From positions 248,001 to 312,000 of the forward strand of contig NTMA01000016.1 of assembly GCA_002917075.1 (NCBI GenBank): a DNA stretch of 64,000 nucleotides, written 5' to 3'. The position numbers and the translations under genes are program-made. The DNA comes from Hawksworthiomyces lignivorus. Lineage: Eukaryota; Ascomycota; Sordariomycetes; Ophiostomatales; Ophiostomataceae. Within the stretch, counting starts at the first letter, position 1; every line of letters starts with the position of its first letter. Under the pieces are notes generated by a model, which was given only the letters and a program-made list of their open reading frames with translations, did no database searches and had not been told where the DNA came from. Positions 32,391 to 43,797 of this stretch are shown in pieces.

Positions 32391-35300
32391 ATGGCTTCCT
32401 CATCCCAGGAGCCGACAGACTTTTCTGGGCCTCACCAGACGTACCCCGGAGCCTATTCCTTGGAGAAGGCAACCTGCCTCACAACATTAGAGCACGAGGG
32501 CAAGACCATCCGAGACCATCTAGCGCATTATATTGGCTGCATTGAGTTCTGCGACCGGGCCAGCTTTTTTGACGATGCTAAGATATGGGGCCCCTGGCGA
32601 GAAAAGGGCGAAGAGGACCTGTTGAAAAAGCAGATCAGCGTGGCCGCGTCGATTGCCACGCAACTTAAGCGCATCCAGGTCATTCGCCACACGATCGACG
32701 GCGAAAAGCCGCCTCCGGAAAAGAAGCGATCGAATACAGACCCTGATTCGGTGAAAACGAAGCGCGGCTGCGATCTGAAGGAAAAGTGGCGCCGGCGATC
32801 TGAAAACCCCGAAGACAAAAAGCAACCCGAAGAGAGGCGAACAAGCCTGGTGGAGGACGTGAGGGAGAGCCACAAGCGCTGGAAAGAATCCGATGAGTTT
32901 AAAAACGGAATTTGGAAGGTTGGGCAGTACCGCAGTGCAAGGGAAAGGCCAGTGTCAGCGGATGGCGTTCCCAGAATTCGCAATGGCACTAGACCAGAGA
33001 CGGGAAGCATGCTCGGTTCGGCAACACCTGCACATGCGGTAGACAGCCCAAGATATAAACTGGAAGAGTTGAAGCAACAAATATTTGACTTGCAAAATGA
33101 AAATTTCGAAGTCATTCTGAGCAATGGCACGGCCGAAACAACTGGAACTCCTGATCCTGCCGGTGCAACAGTCACCGATGCTACTGTCAATACCGACCAG
33201 ATGACAAACGCCCAGCCTGTCATGACAGCCAGTCTCCACAACAACATTGGCGGTGTGGCTTCTGCTGGTGATGAGACTTTTGCTGCCGCTGGCCCCGAGG
33301 GCGCACCTGGAGCCGTCGGTGCTTCTAGCTCTGCCGCCTCTGGACTAGGTGCTGAAAACAGCCGAAAGTCAAAAATCAAGATTGAGACGTATGATTTAGA
33401 AAAGGACATCAATATCTACATTGTCAATTTCAAAGTCAAGCGGCACAAAGATGACGATGATACATCTGTTGCCCTATGCGGAAAAGATTTGAAGAACAGG
33501 CACATCAAGGGCACTTTTCCCGATCAGAGGATCGCGTTGAGATATTTGCTCGAGGATGAAACCATAATCGGAGCAAGAGGAAAAAGAGGCGAAGGCGGTC
33601 GTACTAGTGGTCAGAACAGCCACGATGAAGACAGTTCTGAAGAGGACATACGCTACATTCACATCCCGGCGAACAATATGCATGTGAGTAAAATTTTAGC
33701 CATATCGGCTCCTTTCACTATTTTCCATTTAGAGCTTGTTCTTTTGTGTTCTAACAGACGCGAAGTGGGTTGAAGTAAGTGGACCGTGTCTTGGCAGACC
33801 GAGACAGATGTGGCCTGACAAAGTGTACACAGGAAGTGGTGAGGCGGTACTATGGCGATTCGGAACACAACTTGGACTTCTTGCACGAAACATCGCAGAG
33901 AAATAAGACCGACATGCTACTGCGGCCGCAATTTTGGCGAGGCCAACAGCACAACATCGGCAAAAGCATTATTCATGCAAGGCACATGAAGCCGATCTGC
34001 GAGAGAATCTCTGACCGTATGTTTGTCTATCGAGCCGTAGTTATGCTTCATTCATGCTGACCGTCGAAAAGATACGTCCCAGACGGAAGCTGTTCCCAAG
34101 AATGTTGTCTTGTTTGTAGGTTCTTATCCCTTGCAGGTTCTCTCCTCACACACTGCCCTTTGCAGCGGCTACTTCGCGCCTGCTCCTTATTGCTAACAAT
34201 TGTGTCTTGAAGATGCCTTATTTGCATTGGGAAACGGACAGAAAGCGCGAGACGGTAGCCCGCATGACCGACAAGCAGTTTGAAAAACAGCGTCTGGGCG
34301 CTCTACGCGATATGAAGAACGAATTAAAGCTGCGTAAAGACGCACGAATTGGCCTGAACCACGATCTAGTCGGCTTCCGCCCTGATTTTACACCCTCAAA
34401 GCCAGACAAGAGGCAGACGCTTCCACGAGAAATAGCCGACACCTTCGCCAGACGAGGATTTCGCGGCCCGTCCAACTTTGAAAACGCCGTTTTGGGTATG
34501 CTCCGGACGGACGGGAACAAATACATCCGAATCAACAAGCACGGCCGCCTCATCGTGAAAAATCCGCTTGGCCAATTCCTCTTGGACGTTGCACGTCTGT
34601 ACGAGGCCATGTCCAACTACCGCGACAAGACCATGATCGATAAGTATCTTTTCAGCACCGCGCCTCTGCATCCACGCCGTACGCTTGACCAATCGCACTT
34701 CTGGACGCTAAAGTCCACCCGTCGCCGCGATCGGGACCAGGTCGTATACCGCAGCACCACCATGGACCTTGAGACGGCCCACCGCCTTGTCCGGGATAAG
34801 AACGCAAAGAGTAAGCACCATGAAAGTGGGAAACAGGAGGATGACGACCCTAAACTCTATTGGTCGTGCCATGACTACCGGAAAAATTCCGCGCTGTGGC
34901 ACCCCTCCGATCAGGACGAAGATTCTTCTCATCCGGTTGACATAAGGCCGGCAGCAGCAAGGGCCGCGTCAGTCATCACGGCTGTAGCAGTGCCAACGCT
35001 TCGTCCTGAACCCAATCATACATCGAATAAAGGCGCCGGCATGGATGCGAAAGGGAAGAGCATTGATGGCCGCGAGCAGCCCAGAACCTCTGCTACGGCG
35101 CCTGCCGCGGACAAGGGAGACAAGGAAAAAGAGAAAGACTATCGATGTGAGAAATGCCGCGAGGACATCCGCAAGGTGTCACGCATCATCATGGTGGACC
35201 AACTGTGGATGTGGATTCTGGACGAGCACACTATCATCACTTGTTTCCCCCGGCGGTACGGCGTCAATAAGCGCGATGAATCAGGTGTGCACAGGTCCAT

Positions 35301-36977
35301 TCGCATGCGCATCAAGCTCGCTCGCGAGAACCAATTCCGCTCTGTGTACGACCTCGCCCTCGTCATTATTGACGAGTGTTCAAGCACATTTTTCGATCGC
35401 ACAAAGACGGCCGTAAGTTATTGACCCCAACCCCATGCTTTCAAACGCAACATGCTACTAGTCTCTAACTATTTACGTAGGAAGACTTACCCCAGGTCAT
35501 GGACATTTTTGCCGAGGCCATAGGCAGTGTGGTAAGTGGAATTTGCGCTAGGTGCTGCAAAATCAACTCAGCATTGGCAATCTCTATTTGTGCTATTCTA
35601 GTCTCTGCATGACTTATATCGTTTTTCGGTGTGCGTTAATCCTTGCAAACAAGAGATGGCAGCAGCTAACCAGATATGGCACATGTTTAGACCAACCAGC
35701 AAACCACATCTTTTCAGCACGTGTGGCACTGGACTGAAAGAGCTTCGCAAGTGTACCGGTCCAGGTCCAAGTATGAGTCCGTCAATGATATTCACGTGCC
35801 ATTGCTAGACATCAACCCGGAAGGACGCATGCAGCGTGAGATCAAGGACATAATCGAAGAGCTCGATATTATGCTGCACATAAAGAAAAAGCAACAAGAG
35901 ATTACTAAGAGGCTGGTCAAAAATGTTCAGTGTATCTTGGATCCCCGCAACCGCAGTCGGGCAGCCAACATGGCCATACTCCACGAGGCAAATTCACTTA
36001 TAGACGCAGACGAATTTGGAATCCGTAGAGCTGATATAGCTCGGCCTCGGTCGAACATAAAAGTAGACGAAGAAAAAGAGACCAAGAATCTCCAGCTGCT
36101 AGCGTGGTTCAGCGCTTCAGCCCTGGAGCTGCTCTCCGACATTTCAGACCGCATCTATGAGCTGCAGAGTCTGAAAACTTCTGCTGAGAGCACAGCGCAA
36201 AGTGTACGTTTTCTTTTCCCTCCATCTGAGAGATGATCGATTCAGATATGACAAGTTGGCGTCTTGCTCACATTCAGATATGATATGAAAGATCAACGAT
36301 CTTCTAGGGCTCAAACAGCAGCAGGCCGGCGTTGTTCAGGCATGGCAGTCAGTGCAGCAGGCCGAAGAGACTGTCCGCCAAGGCAGGTCAATCATGGTAT
36401 TTACCATTGTCACTATTGTATTTGTGAGTCATTACTTGTTCATCTTCTAGCATGCTCCTGGTTAGAGTTTCAAGCTGACAGGTGACCTCTGTAGCTGCCA
36501 TTAGCTTTCATGTCCAGTATCTTCGGCATGAACAACACCGAATTTAGCGGCGATAGCATGACTCTGCAGGCGCAGTTCAGGCTCATGTGTAAGTTTCTTT
36601 TGCTGACTCGTCGCATTTTCTTCTCAAAGACAGCCGCCCCTCGGTGTTCCGTTGAACTCTAACTGGTCCCAGTCCCGATTTCTCTTGGCATTACGGTTGC
36701 CGTCGTCTGCCTTGCTTTCAGCGATTTTGTGCGGGCCGTTATCTGGAGTATCTGGGTTCTCCTTACGAATATCATTCTCATCTTTACCCGCGTCTACGAT
36801 TTTTGGCTTGGAAAGAAGGACAAGTGGAGCAGCCGCAAGCTGCGGCAACGAGCGGAGAAAAAGGTGCAAGACCTCCGGGAGGGGGTAATGAAGCTGCGAC
36901 AGCAGCGCAAGACTGATATGATACGAAAAGCAAGGAGACAGGATAATGAGAGCGAGGGAAATAAACTGTCGGTCTGA
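32391..36977 (+). CDS. CorA-like magnesium-transporter-family protein with a long cytosolic region
   Basis: This is a membrane protein of 1274 aa in ten exons: 32391-33683, 33766-33774 (9 nt), 33833-34016, 34072-34115, 34213-35412, 35481-35531, 35691-36203, 36292-36423, 36495-36588 and 36673-36977. The total closes the frame. The C-terminal part has the CorA layout: a long helical stalk (LLGLKQQQAGVVQAWQSVQQ), a first membrane helix (FTIVTIVFLPLAFMSSIFG) ending in the GMN signature, and a second helix (ISLGITVAVVCLAFSDFV) with a basic tail. The middle has the PYLHWETDR block common in fungal homologues. The N-terminus is charged with a Gly/Ala/Thr-rich stretch. Mg2+ transport is not shown; many fungal relatives may be regulatory. 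The 9-nt exon restores the conserved WVE before the RYYG block. Confidence 0.85.
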
Positions 36978-37910
36978 ACGACTGTTATAGGTACAGCGTC
37001 TTCTATGTGTCATCGTCAAAGTTGGTCTACTAAAAGCAATTAAAGTCATGTACTGAAACATATATGCATTGAAGGCTAGCATCAGTTTTTGCTTCCCAGA
37101 GATTATGTGCAACTATTCACATGAATTTAGTCCGCTAAAGGCCATGATAATAATTAAACTATTAGAATAACTTTGAGCTTTTTTGACACATAACAGCTCA
37201 ATAAGAAATCAGGAATCTTCTCATTAAAAATTTTCTAATGGGGTTTGCTAGAATGCCTTCAACTTCGACTACAATGCCTTCAGATAGTGGAAATAACAAT
37301 CATTGTCCAATAAACAGACTTTGAATAAAAGCTTTTCTAACAATAGATTTTTTTTTTTTTTTTTTTACCTCAATCGCAATGAATAAGTATAAAAAAAAAC
37401 ATCAAATAGTTAGTTGCTTTAAAAACTACATTTATTTTTACTTAACGGCTAAGGTCTTGGTTGTTGTCAATGTCCAAGGAGCAATTGCACAGCAGAGAAG
37501 CGGTGATTATAATGTATATGATATGTAAGAACGTTCCACATATTCCGCATAAAACGACAAAAAGAATAAAAACTATGATGAATCTATAATGTTGTCTCTT
37601 TACTTCAATAGGCGCAATAGTCTATGGGTTAAAATTGGAGGGGTTCACGCGCTGCACAATAAATTGTCTGAATAGAATGAATTGTAGAAGAGAAGATCAA
37701 TTAATAAAGATTAAGGAAAAAAACCTGACGCCACATAATGTAAAAAGGCTTCGCCAGAAAAAAGGACAGCAATAAAGAGAGCAATGCTTTCAAGATTGCC
37801 CTGTCATCCCACCCCAAAGTTAAATAGAATAGATAGAAGTGTAAATATCATTATTTAGAAAGGCGAGAGAAGAGATATGATCTCTCTTTCTTTTTTATCC
37901 TTCCGGACAC
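36978..37910. other. AT-rich intergenic
   Basis: Strongly AT-rich, with a long T run near 37350-37367. No gene or RNA was recognised. Confidence 0.6.
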
Positions 37911-38513
37911 TCAAATCTCCGAGCCAAAGGACGGGTACTGTAGCGCTATGATGCCGTCGCACGAGTAGCGCGACACGTATGGGCTGCTGGTGGTGGAGTC
38001 GCTGACCAAGACGCCACCCGAGGGCGTGGTGATGGTAAAGGAGAATTTGCCGCCCGCCTGCGCCTGAGCGTAGACGATGCGCAGCGGCACGTAGGTTTGG
38101 GCGGGCAGGTTGAACGAGAAGGTGCCGCTGCCCGCGATGGCGGCCTCGGAGTTCCAAATGGCCTTGACGTCGGCATTGTCGCCCGTCCAGCCGGCGTACG
38201 CCTTAGCCCCGATCCAGGCGTAGAGTCCATCGTCGACGTTAGAGACAGTCAGTTGGTACGTGCCCGCCTCGCAGCTGTAGAGGTACGTGTGGTGGTTCAG
38301 AGCAAAGTAGGAGGTCGAAAACTCTTGCGTAGAGTCGTAGATGGGCTCCACGGCGTCGTAAGTGTACACGCCGCCGATGTAGGTGGTGACACCGACATAC
38401 TCGGGATCCTCTTCCTTGAGGTTCTGCGGCACAAAGTTGGGGTAGTCGGTGCCCGAGTTTGTGGTTGGGTTGTAGAGAACTGACGAAAACGAGTGAAATG
38501 TCTGTCGTTTCAT
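37911..38513 (-). CDS. GLEYA adhesin-domain protein, N-terminus unresolved
   Basis: GLEYA domains are extracellular beta-sandwich lectin-like modules of fungal adhesins. The frame covers the domain core: GTDYPNFVPQNL, YVGVTTYIGGVYTYD, FALNHHTYLYSCEAGTYQL, VDDGLYAWIGAKAYAGW and YVPLRIVYAQAQAGGKFSF. It ends after the strand DGIIALQYPSF. What is missing is the start: the conserved beginning of the domain and any signal peptide should precede VLYNP. The acceptor-like CAG at 38482-38480 suggests an upstream exon, but the only donor I find nearby would make a 36-nt intron in the wrong phase. It may be 5'-truncated or have an exon I did not find. The cysteines and Ser/Thr stalk of full adhesins are absent. 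Confidence 0.7.
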   Translation of the reverse strand: MKRQTFHSFSSVLYNPTTNSGTDYPNFVPQNLKEEDPEYVGVTTYIGGVYTYDAVEPIYDSTQEFSTSYFALNHHTYLYSCEAGTYQLTVSNVDDGLYAWIGAKAYAGWTGDNADVKAIWNSEAAIAGSGTFSFNLPAQTYVPLRIVYAQAQAGGKFSFTITTPSGGVLVSDSTTSSPYVSRYSCDGIIALQYPSFGSEI

Positions 38514-39060
38514 ACTGGTCCTTCGAGATCATCTTCATTGACTAAAGCTGTGCTATATTCCGAGAAAGACAACGCAAGAGGCAACATGAAATGAAGCTGT
38601 AGTAAGGGGTAGCAGACTTTCCTTGCTTATGACCCTCTTTTCTGATGGCTCTGCTCTATTTTCCGTCTATTGGGCGGGAAATGAGCCTATAGAAACATAT
38701 GGCCAGAATGGGATTAACTAGTGGTCTATAGTTGCTTGAGCAATATGATCTGCTTTTGAAATACACTATCTAGCTAAAGAAGTTTGTCTCTGCGCTCTCA
38801 TAGAAAGAGAGGAGCATTTCCTTTCCACTCGTTAATTATTACCTAGTCTTTAATTTTGTGTAATAAAGTAGAAGCAAAATTTAAGACTGAGGCTTATTCA
38901 GTTACCCACAAAGCGACATCACTTTCTCTCAACTGGTAGGACACTGGCTTGGACATAATATAGCGACGTTACTGGGTAGTAGGCATTGTAGAGGAAATGA
39001 AGCATTTGGAGGTCAAGCGTGTGCTCTTTATGTGGAGCTGTACAAATAGATCGAAAGGCC
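38514..39060. other. Intergenic
   Basis: No gene is seen. A possible short leader frame (MLPLALSF...) near 38587-38511 on the minus strand could be the lost start of the GLEYA gene but does not join in frame. Confidence 0.4.
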
Positions 39061-41556
39061 TTAGACGAGGAGCAGCTCTTTCATGCAGCTGTCTTTCCAG
39101 AATGGCGTGTCTCTGAGAGTAGTGTTTCCTCTCGCCACGCGTGCCTTTCCGATCCCCACGCGCTCCCAGGCTCCTGCAATCTTTCTCGACTGCTGCAGCA
39201 AAAGGTAGAATAGCTCGTCAAATTCGTCTTTAGGATCAAAGGTGCCTTGCAGAACTGACACGCAACACATCTCAAGAGGATCTTCCGTGCTGCCGTGGGT
39301 CATGCTGCTGCCGCCGCCGTGCACTTGGCAGGTGCTACACCATTTTAATTCGTCGTCGTTGCGGAACTGACAGCCGGCCAGTACGGCATCTTCTTCACTC
39401 TGGCGGATGTCTGGTGGCAACGCGCCGCTGTGACGCCCCTTGATCTTGTGCACTTCGTCCTTGTCGCGAACATGTGGCCCTAGCCAGCACGCATAGGCCG
39501 GATCATCTTCGTGGAGGTCGACGGCGCGAATGTCGTCACATGCGACTTCCCAAGCCCTCCCGTCTGTCGTCCGCACGACGCTGATGCGGCCTTTCAGCCT
39601 GTCAGTGCAGAGGTCAGCATCGTTTGCCGCAGGTTGGCGCGGGCCGCCAGCTGTTCGAAGCCATACGGAGACGGTCCGCCCGTACACACGCAAACCGGTA
39701 ACGTCGCGGCAAACCGTCGGAGCAGTCGATCCCACTGTCGTGCTGGTCTGTGTCGTGCCCTGCGAAGAGAGTATTTCAAAGCCGCGCACATCGATGAGGT
39801 AAGCAGGGTGGTCAACGCTCGGATGGAAGTGGCTGATTGCCGCGTCGACGGACGCCCAGGACCAGGACGCCGCCTGGAGACATGCGCTGCGGCGCTGGTA
39901 GAACGATGAAGGCGGCGGTGACACCCATCGAGGCTGCATAAGCGCCATTGCCATTTCGTCCGCTGCCCAGAGAAGCTGCTTTGGCAAGTGGCTGAGAAAT
40001 AAGCCGTCTCGGTACTGAAGCGTTGCAGGCATCGCCGTTCCCTGTTGCAAGACAGCGCTAATGGCTTGCGCAATTCCATCGATAGCGATTAGCTTGTCCG
40101 ATAGCTTGGTGAGCCTGCGCTGAGTGTACTGCTCGACTAGGAGCATCCACCTATACAAGATCACCTCATCCAAAACAGCGCCTCCGCTGTTCTTCAGCCA
40201 TTTGGTCATGTAGTCATTTAGAATCACACTGTTCATCGTAGAATATGGAATATGGAGTCGCGGCTCTTCGCCACACTCGCAAAACTGATTAGTCTGGCAC
40301 TCCCAGAACATTTCCGACCCAAGAAAGTGAAGCCGCCGGCGCGGGAGAATAGACTCTTGCAGAGTCCAGCCTCGGGTATCTAGAACTCTGGATGAGAACG
40401 CGTCTTTATCAAAACCATCCTTTTCAATTCGTAACAGCATCTGTGACTGCCCGTTGCCACTTCCTTGACCGGTATCACCGCGGGCGGGTCGTTGCGTCCA
40501 AAAGATGCGCTGTCGATCGGATTGTCCCAGCGTCTGGGGCCCCAAAAAGCCATCCTTGCAGGACGCAGCGGCGTGCGCCAGAATCGTCACGTGGGACATG
40601 TAGTATGTGTCACGCATCTTGGATGCTTCGCGTTTCCAATCGTCGTCGTCGTTCTGGACGATGCAGAGTGCATCAACCCAGAGAGAGCGTATGTTGAGCT
40701 TGCGGCATACGAACACTGCATCTTGGACGGTGCGACTCAGGGACGACACTGCGATTTTCTTCATGTGTGCTTCTTTGTTCGACTGCAGCGTTTTCAATAC
40801 GCCGTCTAAGTCTTGGCCCCAGCAATAGCTCAGAGCTACGTATCGACCTGGCTTCGGGCAATCTTCAACAAGACGGATATAGTCGTCCGTACCGCTCGAT
40901 CCATCGAGCATATGCACATCCAGTACCCTGCGTGGCATATATAATGATGCGTGGGAATCATGGTTTGGAGACGAAGGCTCGAAAAGCACACTGGCGCATC
41001 CCTTATGATTGTTGACACAGTCGGAGAGCCACTCTGCAGCACGCTGAAAAGTAGCCTCTGATCTCGTGTTTGCAACCACCTCATATCGAGGGCGAAATAC
41101 TTCTGCCTGTAGAGGGCTGCCAGAATCGTCTTATGCGAGGCACATAGGAAAAGCATCAGCCGTAAAATCTCAAATACAAAATTGTGTCTTGGCTTTTCTT
41201 TTGCATATTTCTTTCCACCTACCTCGATGTTGAAATAGCACAATCTCTTCCCAGAATCCCGGCTCTTCAATAGCGACCGAGATGCCTTCTTCCAGTTGGT
41301 CAATCGTGATCTTGGTGTGGTGGTGCGTCCTCCTATTGGTAATCCACTGCGGCCGCCATGCTTCCAGCGCATCGATTACGATAGAGCAGCAGACGCAACC
41401 AGCTTGCTTGGCACTGAGCAGCCTATGTGGAGTTGTTTCGGAGCTATCGAGATCCGCACCATTCGGGGCCCATTGACAGGCGAAGGGGTCATACAAGTTG
41501 CATTCGTGGCAGAAATTGACTTCGGCCTCATCATCATGCGAGTATTTTCGGTTCAT
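39061..41556 (-). CDS. HET-domain protein 2
   Basis: This is a stand-alone HET protein of 791 aa. The exons are 41556-41223 and 41102-39061, with a 120-nt intron, and the frame closes. The N-terminal module has Cys pairs (NFCHECNLYD; GCVCCSIVIDAL) typical of the region before HET. The HET core is YVALSYCWGQDLDGVLKT, then SLSRTVQDAVFVCRKLNIRSLWVDALCIVQ, the DTYYMSHVTILAHAAASCKDGFL segment, and LDTRGWTLQESILPRR. It differs in detail from HET protein 1 and is not a recent copy of it. The splice join gives the usual hydrophobic VFRPRYEV linker. Its allelic or partner specificity cannot be read from the sequence. Confidence 0.92.
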
Positions 41557-42191
41557 TTTAGATGCCAGTCCGTGAATGGCACGTCCTGAAAATGGATCAA
41601 GGTTTTGAATTTTCCGTGGTGATTTGAGTTTCCTGACGTGTCTTGTTTTTAGACCATCATGTCTTTCGCCTGTTCTATAGCTAAATAGGATACCATGCAG
41701 ACCAGCCGCAGTTCAGCCGCACGTGGCGCTTATGATCAATGACTCTAAGCCGTATTGGAGAAGCATCTCCAATAAGTTTGTTAGAAACTACCTGACCCAT
41801 AAAACGATTTGCAGCCCTTTTAACCCTTATAATCCAGTGAAAACCATATTGTATGTAGGATTTGGCGCACTTATTGTGGCTGGGGACGACTGCAGGCACT
41901 CTCTCCGGTTCTCTATTATCTGACCTTCTGCTCTAATTCGTTAGATTTCAAGTGAAAATGTGCTAGAAACAGAATAAATCATAATTGCATACAAGACTCT
42001 CAACCTATACGAATAAGATTAAAGTTTTTTTTTTTTTTTTTAGCAAAATAAATTGCTTCCCTATCTCACATCTACGAAACTGATAAACTAATTTGATTCA
42101 CCGTCGAAGATTATATCTGTCCATGTTGTGATGAAGGTCTGACATGCGCATCTCGGGAACAACGGGCTCAACAATCTGGCAGAGGTTCAGC
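41557..42191. other. Intergenic
   Basis: Between the HET gene and the 3' end of the aldolase-like gene. A T17-type run lies near 42026. No gene is recognised. Confidence 0.55.
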
Positions 42192-43286
42192 TTATGACGA
42201 TTCTGGCGGCCCCAATGGCGAACGACCTGCTGTTTTCGCTTGGCTTAACACTGTGCAGAAAGTTACTATATCTTGTAAGGTTGTTGCAAAACTTGTTACT
42301 AGTCTACAGAGGGACTCGCCGGGACCGAGGACAATTTCTGGTGGCGCAGGCCAAGGGCAAATTGATGCACCCTGCTCGGTCGCATGATCGAGCATGTTCT
42401 GATTGATAATGACAAACAGCTCGTTTGATGCTGGCGTGCGAAGGATCCGACCGAGACCTAACCCTTGCAGTCTGTCGGCTAGCTCGCGCGCCATTGTATT
42501 AGCGTGTTTAGCGAGCTCCAGCCAGAGGCCGTTGCGAAAATAGGCCTCGAACTGGGCTGACACAAAGCGCGACTTGGAGATGAGATGGCCGGCACGCTTG
42601 CGAACAAAAGCAAAGTCGGCCGCCATGGACACGTTGAAGAGCAGCACGGCCTCGGCGCACCAGCAGCCGTTCTTGGTCCCGCCGAAGGACACCATGTCGA
42701 TCCCGCGCTTCCACGTCATCTCGGCTGGCGTGCAGCCCAGGGACACAAGCGCGTTGGCAAAGCGCGCGCCGTCCATGTGCAGCGGGAGTCCAAATTCCTT
42801 GGCCACGGCGGCAATGGCATCGAGCTCTGCGAGCGAATACACCGTGCCGGACTCGGTGGTCTGTGTGACCGAGATGGCACTGGGCCGGCCGAAGCGGATG
42901 TTGCCCTCTCGGCCCAGAACCGCAATCTGCCTGCGCAGCTCTGCGACGTCCATTTTTCCCTCCGACCCGTCAATGGGCGCGATCCGCAGCTGACCCGACA
43001 GGTACTCGGGCGCACCGCACTCGTCGGCCGCGAGGTGCGCCTCGCGGCTTGCATAGACAAAGCCTCCCGGCTTGGCCACGGCGGTGAGACAGAGCGAGTT
43101 TGCCGCGGTGCCCGTCGCGACGTAAAAAACAGCCACGTCGCACTCGAAAATCTCCTTGAAGCGGTCTGCTACGGCTTGGTCAAAATCGGAATCTCCGTAG
43201 GCCGGGGCGTAGCCCGCTGCGTGTTCAGTAAGTCCAGCTACGACTGCTGGGTGGGCACCAGCCCAATTGTCGGAGAAGAAATGCAT
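42192..43286 (-). CDS. Low-specificity L-threonine aldolase-like PLP enzyme (beta-eliminating lyase family)
   Basis: This is a fold-type I PLP enzyme of 364 aa in one exon; the family cleaves L-threonine or related beta-hydroxy amino acids to glycine and an aldehyde. It begins with FFSDNWAGAHPAV, has the cofactor-contact region YVATGTAANSLCL, the substrate/PLP loop LHMDGARFANALVSL and the Schiff-base Lys in DMVSFGGTKNG (near residue 203). The C-terminal small domain contains RTPASNELFVII and LCRLVTSFATT. The length fits bacterial-type members, and this branch is common in fungi and bacteria. Its cytosolic location follows from the lack of any targeting peptide. The neighbours are not related in function. 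GC is higher than the surrounding intergenic DNA, but not beyond that of other coding regions here. Confidence 0.88.
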   Translation of the reverse strand: MHFFSDNWAGAHPAVVAGLTEHAAGYAPAYGDSDFDQAVADRFKEIFECDVAVFYVATGTAANSLCLTAVAKPGGFVYASREAHLAADECGAPEYLSGQLRIAPIDGSEGKMDVAELRRQIAVLGREGNIRFGRPSAISVTQTTESGTVYSLAELDAIAAVAKEFGLPLHMDGARFANALVSLGCTPAEMTWKRGIDMVSFGGTKNGCWCAEAVLLFNVSMAADFAFVRKRAGHLISKSRFVSAQFEAYFRNGLWLELAKHANTMARELADRLQGLGLGRILRTPASNELFVIINQNMLDHATEQGASICPWPAPPEIVLGPGESLCRLVTSFATTLQDIVTFCTVLSQAKTAGRSPLGPPESS

Positions 43287-43797
43287 GGGAGGGCTGCGTG
43301 GTGAAATAATTGTGTGACGCCTGTAGAGCTAACTCATTCGCACCGCCAGAAAGTGCGAGTTGAATATCTGCTACGGCTTGTTGTTAGATCAGGCCAAGTG
43401 GTCCAAGAGACTCCACGGGACGGGAAATATATCAAATTTACAGACATGCATGCCGTGCTAGAGGACCTGATGAGGGGTAAGGGACCGCTGTGCTGGAACA
43501 TAGCCAAGATTAATCCAGCATCATTCCCTTGCACAATTCACAGAATGATGACTTTATCACTGGCTACCCGCATGCATGTCTAGTGCCTGCCTGTCTCTGA
43601 TGCGTAACTGATGTTGAGAGAAGAGGCTATTGTACCTATATATTATTTTATACCAGAGAATCATTTGTACGCAGTTCAATGGTCTGGACTAACATACTTG
43701 GCCCATCTTCACTATGTTCAGGTTGACATGGATAATAGCAATTCTCTTGATTGGATAGTTTAGTATCTGCATTTGTGAGAAGGACCCTCTTCCTTCT
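43287..43797. promoter_or_regulatory. Upstream region of the aldolase-like gene
   Basis: These 511 bp hold the promoter of the minus-strand aldolase-like gene and the 3' flank of the pseudogene beyond. No other signal is recognised. Confidence 0.4.
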
